From positions 62,001-126,000 of the forward strand of contig NZ_AKWZ02000003.1 in NCBI RefSeq assembly GCF_000306235.2: a stretch of DNA of 64,000 nucleotides, written 5' to 3'. Shown piece by piece: positions 16,485-26,257 of the stretch. The stretch is from Leptospira fainei serovar Hurstbridge str. BUT 6 (GTDB lineage: Bacteria > Spirochaetota > Leptospiria > Leptospirales > Leptospiraceae). Both the position numbers and the translations under genes were made by a program. How positions within the stretch are numbered: the first letter of the stretch is position 1; each line of letters opens with the position of its first letter. The notes below the pieces were generated by a model, which did not search any database, was not told the DNA's origin, and saw nothing but the letters and a program-made list of their open reading frames with translations.

Positions 16485-18827
16485 TTATTCTCTAATTTTT
16501 AAGACGGAAATTAAGTCCATCGATTTCACTTTCGAATAGAGAATCCAAAAGCTGATCGAGGACGTCATAAGCACCGTTAAGATCGCGATGACGTACGTTC
16601 CACGGGAAATATATAGTGGAATTTTAAATCCCTCAGTCTGAATGGTATTAAGCAAGGTATAGCCGAAGCCGTATCCGAATAGGCAACCCAGCGGTATTGA
16701 AAGAAGAATTTCAATCGCGAGTTCTCCCGATAGGATCATGAATACTTCCTCTTTGGTAAATCCTAAGATTCGAAGACTGCCTAATTCGAAAGCCCTCTCG
16801 GATAGGACGATTAACGCGGTATTATAAACGACTCCGACTGAAATTACGCAGGCGAAAAGAATTATAATGACGGATGTCGCTACGACGCTTTTAGATATGG
16901 TTTCATAAAATATTTTTAATGATCTTTCTCTGGTGGACACCCCGGAGATTTTCGGATAGCTTTTTAGTTCGTTTAATAAATCTTCTTCTTTGGCGGAATC
17001 CGTTCGAAGAGCTAACATGTTTATCTGATCGCCTTCGTGGAGTAAACGATTTACGGCGGTTTTTTCCATATAAGCGCCTTGGCCTAGTATTTCGTCTATT
17101 AGTCCTGACACTTCCACTTCGGTTGTCCCGCGTTGACCTTCTAAAATCTCGAGCTGCAGACGATCTCCCTTGTTGATTCCTAATTTTTTAGCGACGCCGG
17201 CGTTTAGAAGAACGCCGTTCCCGGGAGGGGAAACGAATGTTCCATTCTCGTTCATTAATTTTCTTAATTCTGATTTTTCGGGAAGCCCCATAAGAAGGAG
17301 CTCCTTATTCAAGTTTTCGAATTTAATTCTGATGGGAACGGCTCTAAAACCCTCCGCGAGCAAGACTCCGTCTTTGCCCGATAATTCCATCATAGAATGA
17401 GACGAAACTGCGTTTAAAAAATTCAAAGTGACCGAGTCTCTTTGCAAATATTCGAATTGAATCTTTAAAATATAATCCATCGTATCACCGGTAAATAAAC
17501 CAAGGATCATAATCATCACGGAACAGGACACGCCTAGAATAGATAGAAACGTTCTACCGGGTCTTCTTGTCAAATTTCGAAGCACAATGCGATATATGGC
17601 TTGGAAATTTATCAAATACTTTTCTAAAAAGTTCCTGGAAAACGTTTCCGGAATCGGTGGCCTCATCGCTTGCGCAGGTTGCAGAGTAATCGCATTTCGT
17701 ACTGACATTACCGAACCTAAGCCCCCGGCGGCGAAACCGATCAGAATTCCTTGAAAGATCAAACTGGGATTTAGCAAAAATTGCAATCTAGGAAATTTAA
17801 AGAATTCTCCGTAAAGGGCCACCATTTTTGTTCCTAAGAAAATTCCGGTAACGATTCCTACGAGTGAACCTAACAAACTGATTATGGATATGATTTTTAG
17901 ATAATGCAAACCGATCGTAAGATTATCGTACCCGATCGCCTTTAGGGTGGCAATCTGTTCTCGTTGTTTAGAAATGATTCTTGTGGAAACGATATGAAGC
18001 AGGAACGCAGCGACTCCCAGGAAAATCAAGGGTAGGGAGAAAGCGGTGGTTTTTAACTGCTTAAACTTATCCCGCAGAAACGAGTGCGATGGAAGTTTGT
18101 CCCTATCGTAAGAACCTAATCCTCCGTAAGGCTCGAGCAGTCGATCTACTTCGTTTAATACGAAATTCTTATCCGAGTCCGGAGTGAAGTTGAAGACGAT
18201 ATCGTTAACGGCTCCGTGCATATTAAAGATATCTTCCGCATTTTCTCTTTGCATCCACAGGATTCCGTAATGCTTATCATCCGGGAGAAAATTGGAAGGA
18301 CGAAATACGTAGACGAATTCAGGCGAAAGGGCGATTCCGGTGACGACTAGGATTTTTCTTTGTCCTTCTAAGATGGCCACTATTTTAGAATTTAGCTTTA
18401 AAAGATTTGCCGTCGCGAAAGCATCGCTGATGACGACTTCGTCTTTGTTCCTAGGGAGCGTTCCATGAGTGAGAGCTAACGTACTGAGTCCTTCCGTTAA
18501 ACTGATAACTCTTCCCCCGCTCGGAACCGATTCCGTTTCGAAGTCTAAGACGACATCTTTTACGATTCTAGCTTCCACGCTGGAAATGCCGGGAACTTTC
18601 GAAATTTCTGAAAGAACGGAATTCGGAGCTTTGTTAAACGATGCGAATCCTTGCGCAAACGAATAGTCTGCGTAAAAACGATCGCGAGCATTTAGCAGAG
18701 AATCATACGAGCTGAGAGAGGCCAGAAATACGGCAATGCCGGATGCGACAACGAGTGTGATCGTAATTGCTTGCGATTTTAAACCTAAAAATTCCCGAAA
18801 TACTTTCTTATCTAACGTTTTCACCAA
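16485..18827 (-). CDS. FtsX/MacB-type ABC permease with two FtsX domains
   Basis: 780 residues, the usual length for duplicated FtsX-type permeases. The N-terminal membrane helix ([20 protein letters not shown]) is followed by a periplasmic domain, then an FtsX core of three helices near residues 265-370. A second N-terminal helix, periplasmic domain and FtsX core follow (last helices near 650-770; [19 protein letters not shown] is the conserved coupling segment). Both halves therefore look intact. It overlaps the ATPase gene by 7 nt and lies 3 nt before the fusion protein gene. Such exporters move lipoproteins, peptides or drugs; the substrate is unknown. Confidence 0.9.
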   Translation of the reverse strand: MVKTLDKKVFREFLGLKSQAITITLVVASGIAVFLASLSSYDSLLNARDRFYADYSFAQGFASFNKAPNSVLSEISKVPGISSVEARIVKDVVLDFETESVPSGGRVISLTEGLSTLALTHGTLPRNKDEVVISDAFATANLLKLNSKIVAILEGQRKILVVTGIALSPEFVYVFRPSNFLPDDKHYGILWMQRENAEDIFNMHGAVNDIVFNFTPDSDKNFVLNEVDRLLEPYGGLGSYDRDKLPSHSFLRDKFKQLKTTAFSLPLIFLGVAAFLLHIVSTRIISKQREQIATLKAIGYDNLTIGLHYLKIISIISLLGSLVGIVTGIFLGTKMVALYGEFFKFPRLQFLLNPSLIFQGILIGFAAGGLGSVMSVRNAITLQPAQAMRPPIPETFSRNFLEKYLINFQAIYRIVLRNLTRRPGRTFLSILGVSCSVMIMILGLFTGDTMDYILKIQFEYLQRDSVTLNFLNAVSSHSMMELSGKDGVLLAEGFRAVPIRIKFENLNKELLLMGLPEKSELRKLMNENGTFVSPPGNGVLLNAGVAKKLGINKGDRLQLEILEGQRGTTEVEVSGLIDEILGQGAYMEKTAVNRLLHEGDQINMLALRTDSAKEEDLLNELKSYPKISGVSTRERSLKIFYETISKSVVATSVIIILFACVISVGVVYNTALIVLSERAFELGSLRILGFTKEEVFMILSGELAIEILLSIPLGCLFGYGFGYTLLNTIQTEGFKIPLYISRGTYVIAILTVLMTSSISFWILYSKVKSMDLISVLKIRE

Positions 18828-19552
18828 TGCAGGCTAGCTGTGGAAAGCTTCCTTTTATTTAATTTGTCCGAAACGATTCTTCCGTCCCTCATCTCCACGA
18901 CGCGGTCTGCGATGGCCGCAATTCCAATATTATGAGTAATAATAATCGTCGTCGTTCCTAATTCTCGATTGATCTTGGATATGGCATCCAAAACGATTTT
19001 TCCCGTCGTAAAATCCAGCGCTCCCGTCGGCTCGTCGCAGAGTAGAATTTCGGGTTTTTTTACGATTGCTCGAGCGATCGCGACTCTCTGTTGTTCTCCT
19101 CCGGAAAGCTGAGCGGGGAAATGGTCTTTTCGATCGGTAAGGCCGACCAGCTCTAACGCCTCCATTGCCGTCATGGGATTGGAAGAAATATCGATGACTA
19201 ACTGAACATTCTCTTCGGCAGTTAAGCTGGGAATAAGATTATAAAATTGAAATACGAATCCTACATACTTTCTTCGGAATTCGGTGAGATCTTCGTCTCT
19301 ATCGGTACGCAACGGTCGGTTATTAAAATACGCTTCTCCGGAAGTCGGACTGTCCAATCCGCCAAGGATATTCAGCAGACTAGATTTACCGCTTCCACTC
19401 GGTCCCAAAAGGACAACGAACTCCGATTTTAAGAATTTTAAATTTATATCAGTGAGAGCTTGAACTTTAATTTCTCCCATATCATAAATTTTTTCCAAAC
19501 CCTCGGTTCTGAATACGACGTCTTCCGCGGATTTTGTCGGGAGCTTCTTCAT
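18821..19552 (-). CDS. ABC transporter ATP-binding protein (LolD/MacB type)
   Basis: 243 residues with all nucleotide-binding landmarks: Walker [11 protein letters not shown]-loop in [15 protein letters not shown], signature [14 protein letters not shown], Walker [13 protein letters not shown] and the switch His in IIITHNIG. The sequence type is the LolD/MacB/FtsE class that pairs with FtsX-type permeases. It is the first gene of the leftward exporter operon and overlaps the permease start. Confidence 0.95.
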   Translation of the reverse strand: MKKLPTKSAEDVVFRTEGLEKIYDMGEIKVQALTDINLKFLKSEFVVLLGPSGSGKSSLLNILGGLDSPTSGEAYFNNRPLRTDRDEDLTEFRRKYVGFVFQFYNLIPSLTAEENVQLVIDISSNPMTAMEALELVGLTDRKDHFPAQLSGGEQQRVAIARAIVKKPEILLCDEPTGALDFTTGKIVLDAISKINRELGTTTIIITHNIGIAAIADRVVEMRDGRIVSDKLNKRKLSTASLHW

Positions 19553-20002
19553 TTTGAACGATTCTTCGGTAAAGCTTGAAAGAGAAAAGTTATTTATTCG
19601 AAAACAAATGCTGATAAATGATAGCCTCGGAAAGAATTTACTTCGGGAATCGGAAGGTCGAATGCGATTCTATATTAATTCTTGCTTGAGCTAAAGTCAC
19701 ACGAGGGGAGCGGCTACCATATTTGGGCGAAGAGCGCACTTGCGAAGAGGCAAACGGTTCTTTTTTTACGTATGCGGCTTTTTTGACGCTTTTAATGATT
19801 CCGATTTTTTCTCGTCCTATAACCGTCGATTAATCCCGATCATTTTTGACTGGATGAATATCCGAATGGCAAATTAAAAAGGAAAGTAACTTCGACTTCA
19901 AAATCCTAGATGCATTAATAAACGGAACTCCGGCTTATGCCACGCTACTTAAATGCCTGGATCAGTCAATCTGCGACGATTGGGCCAAAGGCTATCTCTA
20001 TA
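19553..20002. other. intergenic region
   Basis: About 450 nt between the SRPBCC gene and the exporter operon, both leftward; the exporter promoter should be in the left half. An open frame on the + strand from about 19857 to 20095 reads like protein but has no start codon and runs antisense into the SRPBCC gene, so it is not called. No repeat or RNA gene was recognised. Confidence 0.4.
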
Positions 20003-20443
20003 TTATCCTTTGCCAACGGCCAAGTCTAAGAATTCCCGTAACTGCAGCCCGATTATCTGAGTCCATCCAGCAACAAAATTATCCCGTTTAAAATCCGGAT
20101 TATCCGCCGGGAATGTTTCTAAACCGGAATGTGTCAAACGAATCCGAGTCGATTCACCTTCAGGGAATAGCTCAAAGGTCACGTAGGATTCTCCCGGGTG
20201 GCCCTCGTAACGCCAGCTATAAGTGATCTTACGACCTTCGACGACCTCGGTAACCTTGCACAAATGAACGTACTTCTTCGTATCGGCCCCGGCAGTGAAC
20301 TGAAATTCAAATCCAATTTCCGGCTTAAATTCCGGCAGATCGAAATACCATTTTTTCATTTCCTCGTTATTAGTTATCGCTTTCCATGCTCGAGAAGCCG
20401 ACGCCTTTACCGTTATTTCTTTGATTACGGATTCCTTATTCAC
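20003..20443 (-). CDS. SRPBCC/AHSA1-family protein
   Basis: 146 residues with the START-like fold of the AHSA1 group (KEITVKASASRAWKAITNNE at the N-terminus, then YVTFELFPEGESTRIRLTHSG and the C-terminal helix GWTQIIGLQLREFL). Members bind hydrophobic ligands in a cavity; functions are mostly unassigned. The start was taken as GTG at 20443, which overlaps the ArsR stop as GTGA and gives the family's usual length. An ATG at 20491 would add 16 basic residues inside the ArsR gene. ArsR-AHSA1 pairs are common and are usually co-transcribed. Confidence 0.85.
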   Translation of the reverse strand: MNKESVIKEITVKASASRAWKAITNNEEMKKWYFDLPEFKPEIGFEFQFTAGADTKKYVHLCKVTEVVEGRKITYSWRYEGHPGESYVTFELFPEGESTRIRLTHSGLETFPADNPDFKRDNFVAGWTQIIGLQLREFLDLAVGKG

Positions 20444-20748
20444 TCTTCGTTCTCCAAATAATCTTTTAAAGAAAGTAGCTTTTTGTCCCAAAATCCACGG
20501 TAAAACTCGACCCAGTCGAAAACTTCTTTCAGTTTCTTTAACTTGCCTTCACAATACCGCTCGCGGCCGTTTTGCTTGATCGATATAAGTCCGCATTCCT
20601 GCAGGATTTTAATATGCTTTGAAATGGAAGGCCTACTAATTTCGAAGTTAGCGGCAATCCCGTTTAAAGTTAACCGCTTTCCGGAGAGAAGACGAATGAT
20701 CTCCCGTCTTGTAGGGTCGGCAATTGCTTGAAATACGTCCCGTCGCAT
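20440..20748 (-). CDS. ArsR-family transcriptional repressor
   Basis: 102 residues, winged helix of the ArsR type (VFQAIADPTRREIIRLL, then ANFEISRPSISKHIKILQEC and the wing ending RERYCEGK). No clear metal-binding cysteine set is visible, so it is probably the non-metal subgroup that controls a neighbouring AHSA1 gene. The start MRRDVFQ at 20748 matches the family; a frame opening at 20811 would add 21 residues translated from the palindromic operator. The start codon itself lies inside the 30-bp palindrome, which suggests a very short or absent leader and autorepression. Confidence 0.85.
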   Translation of the reverse strand: MRRDVFQAIADPTRREIIRLLSGKRLTLNGIAANFEISRPSISKHIKILQECGLISIKQNGRERYCEGKLKKLKEVFDWVEFYRGFWDKKLLSLKDYLENEE

Positions 20749-20775
20749 ATATGTAGCCGTTTGGTTACATATATG
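20746..20775. promoter_or_regulatory. probable ArsR operator overlapping the start codon
   Basis: A 30-bp palindrome with 13-bp arms (one mismatch) and a 4-nt centre: CATATATGTAGCC, GTTT, GGTTACATATATG. The ATG of the ArsR gene is the outer end of the left arm on the minus strand. The AT-rich dyad fits ArsR sites. Binding is inferred. Confidence 0.65.
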
Positions 20776-20992
20776 GGTTCTTCCTCTTTCGTCAACATTT
20801 TTCATCTTCATGAAAAGTTAAGTTTCGAATGCTTTGAAGCTTCGTCTTTACGGGCCGTGCGATTCGCTTTCGAAATTTATTTACATATGTTAATAACGAA
20901 TTCGAAGCCATGAGAAGTCTCAAGTATAAGAGTGATCGTTCGGACTAAGTCGTCATCCGTCTTAAGTCGAAGGTCCAATTCGAGGGTCGAGT

Positions 20993-23002
20993 ATGGTAAA
21001 GACTGGTCTCAAATTCATTTTAATCGGTTGGAGTATCGGGATAATCGCCGTACTGACTTCCTTAATCGGCGGAACCGCTTATTATTTAGGCAGCAAGAAA
21101 ATTAAGGAACATTATCAGGACCAAATGAGGACGGTAGTGAAGATTGTCGCAGCCGACTTTGATAATTTTCTAAGATCCCACGCGAACATGGCGGAGACGC
21201 TCGCGCAAGACGAACGTATTATTCAGTCGATTCAGAGCGGTAAGCCGTTCGCGAATCCTTATTTTAAGGAAATTTTCGGTCGTTATAAAGTATATGAGAA
21301 CATATTTATATACGGTTCAGGAGCCGATTCTGTTGTAGTCGCGGACGCGCTGGATGGAAAGACTTTAGGATACGGTAAAATACCGGAACAAAGGGAAGAC
21401 CTTCGGAATTTTTTCAATTCGGTACAAAATCAAAAAATTTCGATAAGTCGAGCTAAAAAGTCCCCCATTACCGGAGATACCGTTGTGGTATTATCGACTC
21501 CAGTTCGCCGGAACGGGGTTCTTATCGGCGTCCTTTGTATTGCACTTTCGTTAGGAAGCATTTCGGAACAGCTTGTTGCAAACGCTCAATTAGGAAAGGA
21601 AGGTTACGTTTCCATTGTTGAGCAAGAAGGCCGGGTCATCGCGCATAAAGTTAAGGACTTAATTTTGAAATTGGATATTTCAAAGGTGGGATTCGGAGAA
21701 AAACTAGCGTCTTTGAAAGACGGCGAAATAATGCAATTTTACTTCAACGGTCAGGATCGTTTCGCCACGGTCAAACACTTGGATCAATGGAAATTGAACG
21801 TAATCGCAATTCAGCCGTTCGGGGAAATCTCGGATTCGTTAAACGAACTCATTCTGGGCATCTTGTCGGTTTCAGTGATGATCGCCTCGGCCTCCGGAAT
21901 ATTTCTTTATCGTCTGCTAAACAAGAGATTAAGTCCTTTGGATTCCGTAAGTAGAGTTCTGAAAAAAATGTCCGATGGAGATCTGACTGAACAAATTGAC
22001 GCGCATTATAAGGATGAGATCGGAAATATGAGTCTGGATATGAATTCATTCATAAAAACGATGTCCGGTTCATTGAAGAATGTTCAGCATATTGCGATCG
22101 ATTTGGCAACATCCGCGAATCAATTGAGCGCTTCTTCTCAATCTTTTGCTACTGTTGCGCAGTCTACGGCCGCCTCCTCCGAGCAGATGTCCGCGACGAC
22201 GGAAGAGATGAGCGCCGGAATGGAAAATATCGCTGACAAAGTAAAAAACCAATTCGAGAATATCCATAATTTTCATTCCAAAATAAAGGACTTATCCAAA
22301 GGTGTCAGGAAAATCGGTTTGGAAATTCAGAATTCTTTACAAAGAGCTAACGCGATTTCTACCGAGGCAAAAAAAGGAGAAGAGTCCTTGTCGTTGATGG
22401 ATTTCTCTTTAAGTAATATTCTTAAATCGTCCGAACAAATGTCGGAAATCATCAGTATAATCAACGAAATCTCCGATCAAACTCAACTATTGTCTTTAAA
22501 TGCTGCCATCGAAGCGGCTAGGGCCGGTGGCGCTGGAAAAGGATTTGCCGTAGTTGCCGACGAAATTTCGAAACTTTCCGAAAAAACGGCCTCTTCGATA
22601 AAATCCATCTCGGTAATGTTAGGAAAAAATAAATCCGAATTAACGAACGGGGTTAGCGGCGTGAGGTCATCAGTGAATACGATTCACAATATAATCACCG
22701 ATGTAGATGCGATGGCAGATGATATGCAACATCTTTATGATATTACTTCCGCACAAGAATCGCTGAATGTGGAGGTAGATCGACAATCGGATAAAATCGG
22801 GGCCGAGGCCGAGGCGGTAAAACTTTCGATTCAGGAACAGAAAAGGGCGGTGCGCGAGATTACCGAAGTCATATTTCGCTGGAATGAGGAGGCTTTAGTC
22901 ACCGCTTCCAGTTCGGAGGAAGTTTCTGCGACATCCATGAGTCTTTCTTCAAATGCGGAAACGTTGAAAAAAATCACGGATCAATTTAAGATTTATAATT
23001 AA
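20993..23002 (+). CDS. methyl-accepting chemotaxis protein with an extracellular Cache domain
   Basis: 669 residues. A membrane helix near 8-30 and another near 285-305 flank a periplasmic sensor of about 250 residues that looks like a dCache domain ([16 protein letters not shown] and [20 protein letters not shown] are typical). A HAMP domain follows (about 310-360), then a long helical signalling region whose hairpin tip reads [20 protein letters not shown]. dCache domains usually bind amino acids or similar small molecules. GAGG lies 7 nt before the ATG. It lies about 24 kb from the che operon at 45-54 kb, which probably supplies its CheA/CheW. No C-terminal CheR-tethering pentapeptide is seen. 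Confidence 0.9.
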   Translation: MVKTGLKFILIGWSIGIIAVLTSLIGGTAYYLGSKKIKEHYQDQMRTVVKIVAADFDNFLRSHANMAETLAQDERIIQSIQSGKPFANPYFKEIFGRYKVYENIFIYGSGADSVVVADALDGKTLGYGKIPEQREDLRNFFNSVQNQKISISRAKKSPITGDTVVVLSTPVRRNGVLIGVLCIALSLGSISEQLVANAQLGKEGYVSIVEQEGRVIAHKVKDLILKLDISKVGFGEKLASLKDGEIMQFYFNGQDRFATVKHLDQWKLNVIAIQPFGEISDSLNELILGILSVSVMIASASGIFLYRLLNKRLSPLDSVSRVLKKMSDGDLTEQIDAHYKDEIGNMSLDMNSFIKTMSGSLKNVQHIAIDLATSANQLSASSQSFATVAQSTAASSEQMSATTEEMSAGMENIADKVKNQFENIHNFHSKIKDLSKGVRKIGLEIQNSLQRANAISTEAKKGEESLSLMDFSLSNILKSSEQMSEIISIINEISDQTQLLSLNAAIEAARAGGAGKGFAVVADEISKLSEKTASSIKSISVMLGKNKSELTNGVSGVRSSVNTIHNIITDVDAMADDMQHLYDITSAQESLNVEVDRQSDKIGAEAEAVKLSIQEQKRAVREITEVIFRWNEEALVTASSSEEVSATSMSLSSNAETLKKITDQFKIYN

Positions 23003-23157
23003 ACGTATTCTCTTAATATCCTTAAAATCTTGGAAAACGATGGATATCTTCCTGGTATGAGTCGAAATATAAGGATAGTTCGTTTTCGAAGAGTGCGAAC
23101 AAATCTTGATTTTTGACGGATAAATGAATAATATATCGAAAATCAGGAAGGTTTGCC

Positions 23158-23748
23158 ATGATCGATTTACCCTTAATCGAGGAGATTAAGAGAAGCATCC
23201 CTGGATTGGAAAAAAATTGGTCGAAATACGAGCCCATGCTTCGAGAGAAGAGGATTCCTGCTAAAACCGTTTTGATTCAGAAAGGAGAAATTACGAAAAC
23301 GATATATATCGTTAAGAAAGGTTGCCTCCGCGTATGGTTTGACGACGAAGGAAAAGATATTACTATCGCATTTATCTTCGAAAATACTCCTGTCGCTTCT
23401 CTTTATAGCTATCGGGGCAAGGGAATTACCAGCGCGTTTATCCTAGAGAGCTTGGAACCCACCGAATTATATTTCATAACCGGACAAGATGCCGAGCGGA
23501 TCTATCGGGAAAACGAAGGAGTCGTCGAATATTTACTTGAATTTGCCATGGAACGCTTCGATGCATATATGGTGCTTTTCCTCTCGAGAATTAGAGATAG
23601 TCCCGAGCAGCGATATTTGAATTTGGTTAAACAGAAACCTGACATTCTCGCTCGAGTTCCTCAACATTATATTGCGTCTTATTTAGGCATCACTCCCGTT
23701 TCCCTAAGTAGAATTAGAAACCGCGTTTGGAAAGAGTACAAGCTTTAA
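23158..23748 (+). CDS. Crp/Fnr-family transcriptional regulator (paralogue of the 8611 gene)
   Basis: 196 residues: a cNMP-binding-like barrel (KTVLIQKGEITKTIYIVKKG opens it) and a C-terminal helix-turn-helix with HYIASYLGITPVSLSRIRN. The recognition helix is identical to that of the regulator at 8611-9180, while the sensor half differs, so both may read related DNA sites in response to different signals. The start is at ATG 23158, which matches the N-terminus of the paralogue. It is convergent with the hybrid kinase gene. Confidence 0.85.
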   Translation: MIDLPLIEEIKRSIPGLEKNWSKYEPMLREKRIPAKTVLIQKGEITKTIYIVKKGCLRVWFDDEGKDITIAFIFENTPVASLYSYRGKGITSAFILESLEPTELYFITGQDAERIYRENEGVVEYLLEFAMERFDAYMVLFLSRIRDSPEQRYLNLVKQKPDILARVPQHYIASYLGITPVSLSRIRNRVWKEYKL

Positions 23749-23805
23749 TAGGATTTATATTCGTTTAAACCGGATATATAATGTATCAGAAAGATCGTTG
23801 AAAAG

Positions 23806-25809
23806 TTAGATCTCTTTTAATACTCTTAAAATCTCTTCGAACTTATACGGTTTTTGAATCGTATATTTAAGGCCGATTTTTTCGATTTCCGGTCTTAACT
23901 GCGGATCAATATAGCCGCTTGCCAAAATTAGGGTTTTGGAAGAGTCAAAGGATCCGATTTTTTTCAGAACTTCGATCCCGTTTATCTTAGGAAGATTCAA
24001 ATCGCATAAAACGACTTGTATCTTATCGCGATTTGCGGAAAAGACCGACAATGCTTCTTCTCCATCCTTAGCCGAAAGAAGATTGTATCCGAAGTGTGAA
24101 AGGTAGTTTGTCAGGGGTTCCAGAATCATCTCCTCGTCTTCGATAAGCAGAATCCATTCGCCTTTTCCAAGTTGTGCATTCTCGATCGGTTCATGTACGG
24201 TGCGAGATTCGGGTTTTTGACTTTCGACAGGTAGGTAAATACTGAACTTAGTTCCTTGTCCCAATACGCTCTCAACAGTTATAAACCCGTTATGATTTTC
24301 AACTATTCCTTCGACTAGGGCTAGGCCGAGTCCTGTTCCTTTTCCTAAGGCTTTTGTCGTGAAAAAAGGGTCGAAAATTCTTCGCTTCGTTTCCTCATTC
24401 ATACCTATTCCAGTGTCGCTGATTTCCAGCAATGCGAATCTCCTTTGCGATACTCTCGGGTCCGTCGATGAAAAGGAATTTCTATCAACTTCTTTCATCG
24501 AAATCGTCAGTTTTCCGCCATTCTGCATAGCGTCCTTGGCATTCAGAACTAAGTTAACGAAAATTTGATGAATTTGCGTATAATCGGCATTGATTCGTAT
24601 CGAATCCGATTGAAAATCGGTATTGATTATTATCGATTTCGGAAAAGTGGATTTAGCGATGTTTAATGCTTCCTGGACTACTTCGTTTAATGAAATTGAT
24701 TGAAAGAACGACTCGGATTTTCTCGCTAAAGTCAGCAGTTGTTTTACTAATGAGGCTCCTCGTTCGGCGGTCTTTCGAATTACCTGAACGGACTGCATAA
24801 TTTTTTGAGGATTCTCTTTATTTTGCTCCAGTATGGAAGAAAATCCCAGTATAACCGTAAGTATATTGTTGAAGTCGTGGGCGACTCCTCCCGCAAGCGA
24901 TCCTATCGATTCCATTCTCTGAGAATGGGCCAATTGTTTTTCAAGTTCATGCTGTTTAGTTACGTCGCGCGCAACCCCCACTATCCGATCTACCTTTCCG
25001 TCGGACCCGATTACCTTAAACGAATGAGCCCGTATCCAACGTTCAGAACCGTCAGATCGTATGATTCGGAATTTTTCATTGATACCTCCCTGATCGTTTT
25101 GGTTTTTTAGATTCGGAAATGCCAGATGTAAATCGTCGGAGTGAACAGTGTCTAACCATGAATCAGGATTTTGAAAAAGGCTCTCGATCGAACGCCCCCA
25201 GATTCTTTCGTAGGCCGGACTCACATATAATAGGCGATTCGTTTCGGCGTCTTTCATCCAGAAGATCTCGTCGATAGTTTCCGCCAATTGGCGAAATCTT
25301 TCTTCGCTTTCCCGAAGCGCTTTTTCCGCTTGTTTACGTTCCGAAATTTCTTGTATCTGAGAAACAAAATAGTTCGGAACTCCGTTTTTTTTGCGGACTA
25401 ACGACACGTCCAGTTGAACCCAGAGATAGTGACCTTCCTTATGGCGGTATCGCTTTTCTCGACGATAGGAGTCTAATTTACCATTTAATAATGCCTGAAT
25501 GTGATTATAATCCCCTTCCAAATCCTGAGGGTGTGTGATGGATTGATAATCGGTTTCCTGGAGCTCTTCTTCCGAATATCCGACTATTTTACACAATGCG
25601 GGGTTGACGCTGATCCATCTTCCGTTAGGAGAAAGGATCGCAAAACCGTTCGGAGAGTGATGCATTGCCGCATGAAATCTGAGTTCGTTCTTAATAAGCT
25701 CTCTATCAGAAGATTCCGCTTCTTCGGTAGAAAAGAGAGGGTGCGGTATCTCTAGACAAGGAGGATCGCAATCTTTACCGTTTGAAGTTTGCTCTTCACA
25801 TTCTTGCAT
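23806..25809 (-). CDS. soluble PAS-PAS hybrid histidine kinase with C-terminal receiver
   Basis: 667 residues and no membrane segment, so cytoplasmic. In order: two PAS domains (about 40-160 and 165-290, each ending in a PAC-like segment such as YRREKRYRHKEGHYLWVQL), a HisKA domain with phospho-acceptor H311 (GGVAHDFNNIL), a HATPase (NLVLNAKDAM N-box, DTGIGM, KGTGLGLALVEGIVENH G-box), and a receiver with its acceptor Asp in VVLCDLNLPKING. The HDFNN motif puts the kinase in the class often found with soluble PAS kinases. It is divergent from the 7TM hybrid kinase; its output regulator is not adjacent. Confidence 0.9.
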   Translation of the reverse strand: MQECEEQTSNGKDCDPPCLEIPHPLFSTEEAESSDRELIKNELRFHAAMHHSPNGFAILSPNGRWISVNPALCKIVGYSEEELQETDYQSITHPQDLEGDYNHIQALLNGKLDSYRREKRYRHKEGHYLWVQLDVSLVRKKNGVPNYFVSQIQEISERKQAEKALRESEERFRQLAETIDEIFWMKDAETNRLLYVSPAYERIWGRSIESLFQNPDSWLDTVHSDDLHLAFPNLKNQNDQGGINEKFRIIRSDGSERWIRAHSFKVIGSDGKVDRIVGVARDVTKQHELEKQLAHSQRMESIGSLAGGVAHDFNNILTVILGFSSILEQNKENPQKIMQSVQVIRKTAERGASLVKQLLTLARKSESFFQSISLNEVVQEALNIAKSTFPKSIIINTDFQSDSIRINADYTQIHQIFVNLVLNAKDAMQNGGKLTISMKEVDRNSFSSTDPRVSQRRFALLEISDTGIGMNEETKRRIFDPFFTTKALGKGTGLGLALVEGIVENHNGFITVESVLGQGTKFSIYLPVESQKPESRTVHEPIENAQLGKGEWILLIEDEEMILEPLTNYLSHFGYNLLSAKDGEEALSVFSANRDKIQVVLCDLNLPKINGIEVLKKIGSFDSSKTLILASGYIDPQLRPEIEKIGLKYTIQKPYKFEEILRVLKEI

Positions 25810-26257
25810 CGGTGCACCTTAATTCCTACTCGATCAAAGTCGAAAGATTGAAATTATCCTTTCATATAATACGACAATCCGGCGAGGAAATAAGATCGTT
25901 AACATTTGTTAATAAAATATCGAACCAAAGCATTCATCGAAATAGAGTTGGAACTGCGCTACGAGAGAAGAAACTTTATATAAATTGAAGTCGTTTAACC
26001 GAGAGAGATTGAATCTTTTTATCAAAGTTAAATTCGGAGAAAGGGCGTATTTTCTTCGTGTCTTTCTTTCGATCCTAAATTTGCGGCCTAAAATGGGGAG
26101 CTATTACGGTTTTGGGGCAAAATGAAACCTATCCCCCAAACGAGTAGTTTCGCATCCACTCCGCATTCGAGCGGGAATAATCCGCTCGATAAACTAATAA
26201 AATTCTTTCTTGATTTCGAAATAGAAAGGAATCAGTTCTATCAAAGAGTTCGTTTGA
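25810..26257. other. divergent promoter region between two kinase genes
   Basis: Carries the leader regions of both kinases. A frame at 26122 reads plausibly for 40 codons but overlaps the start of the rightward kinase and has no clear ribosome binding site. No strong palindrome was recognised. Confidence 0.45.

Noticed and set aside
19857..20095. An open + strand frame reading like protein over about 80 codons.
   Set aside because: It has no start codon and runs antisense into the SRPBCC gene, whose frame is far better supported.
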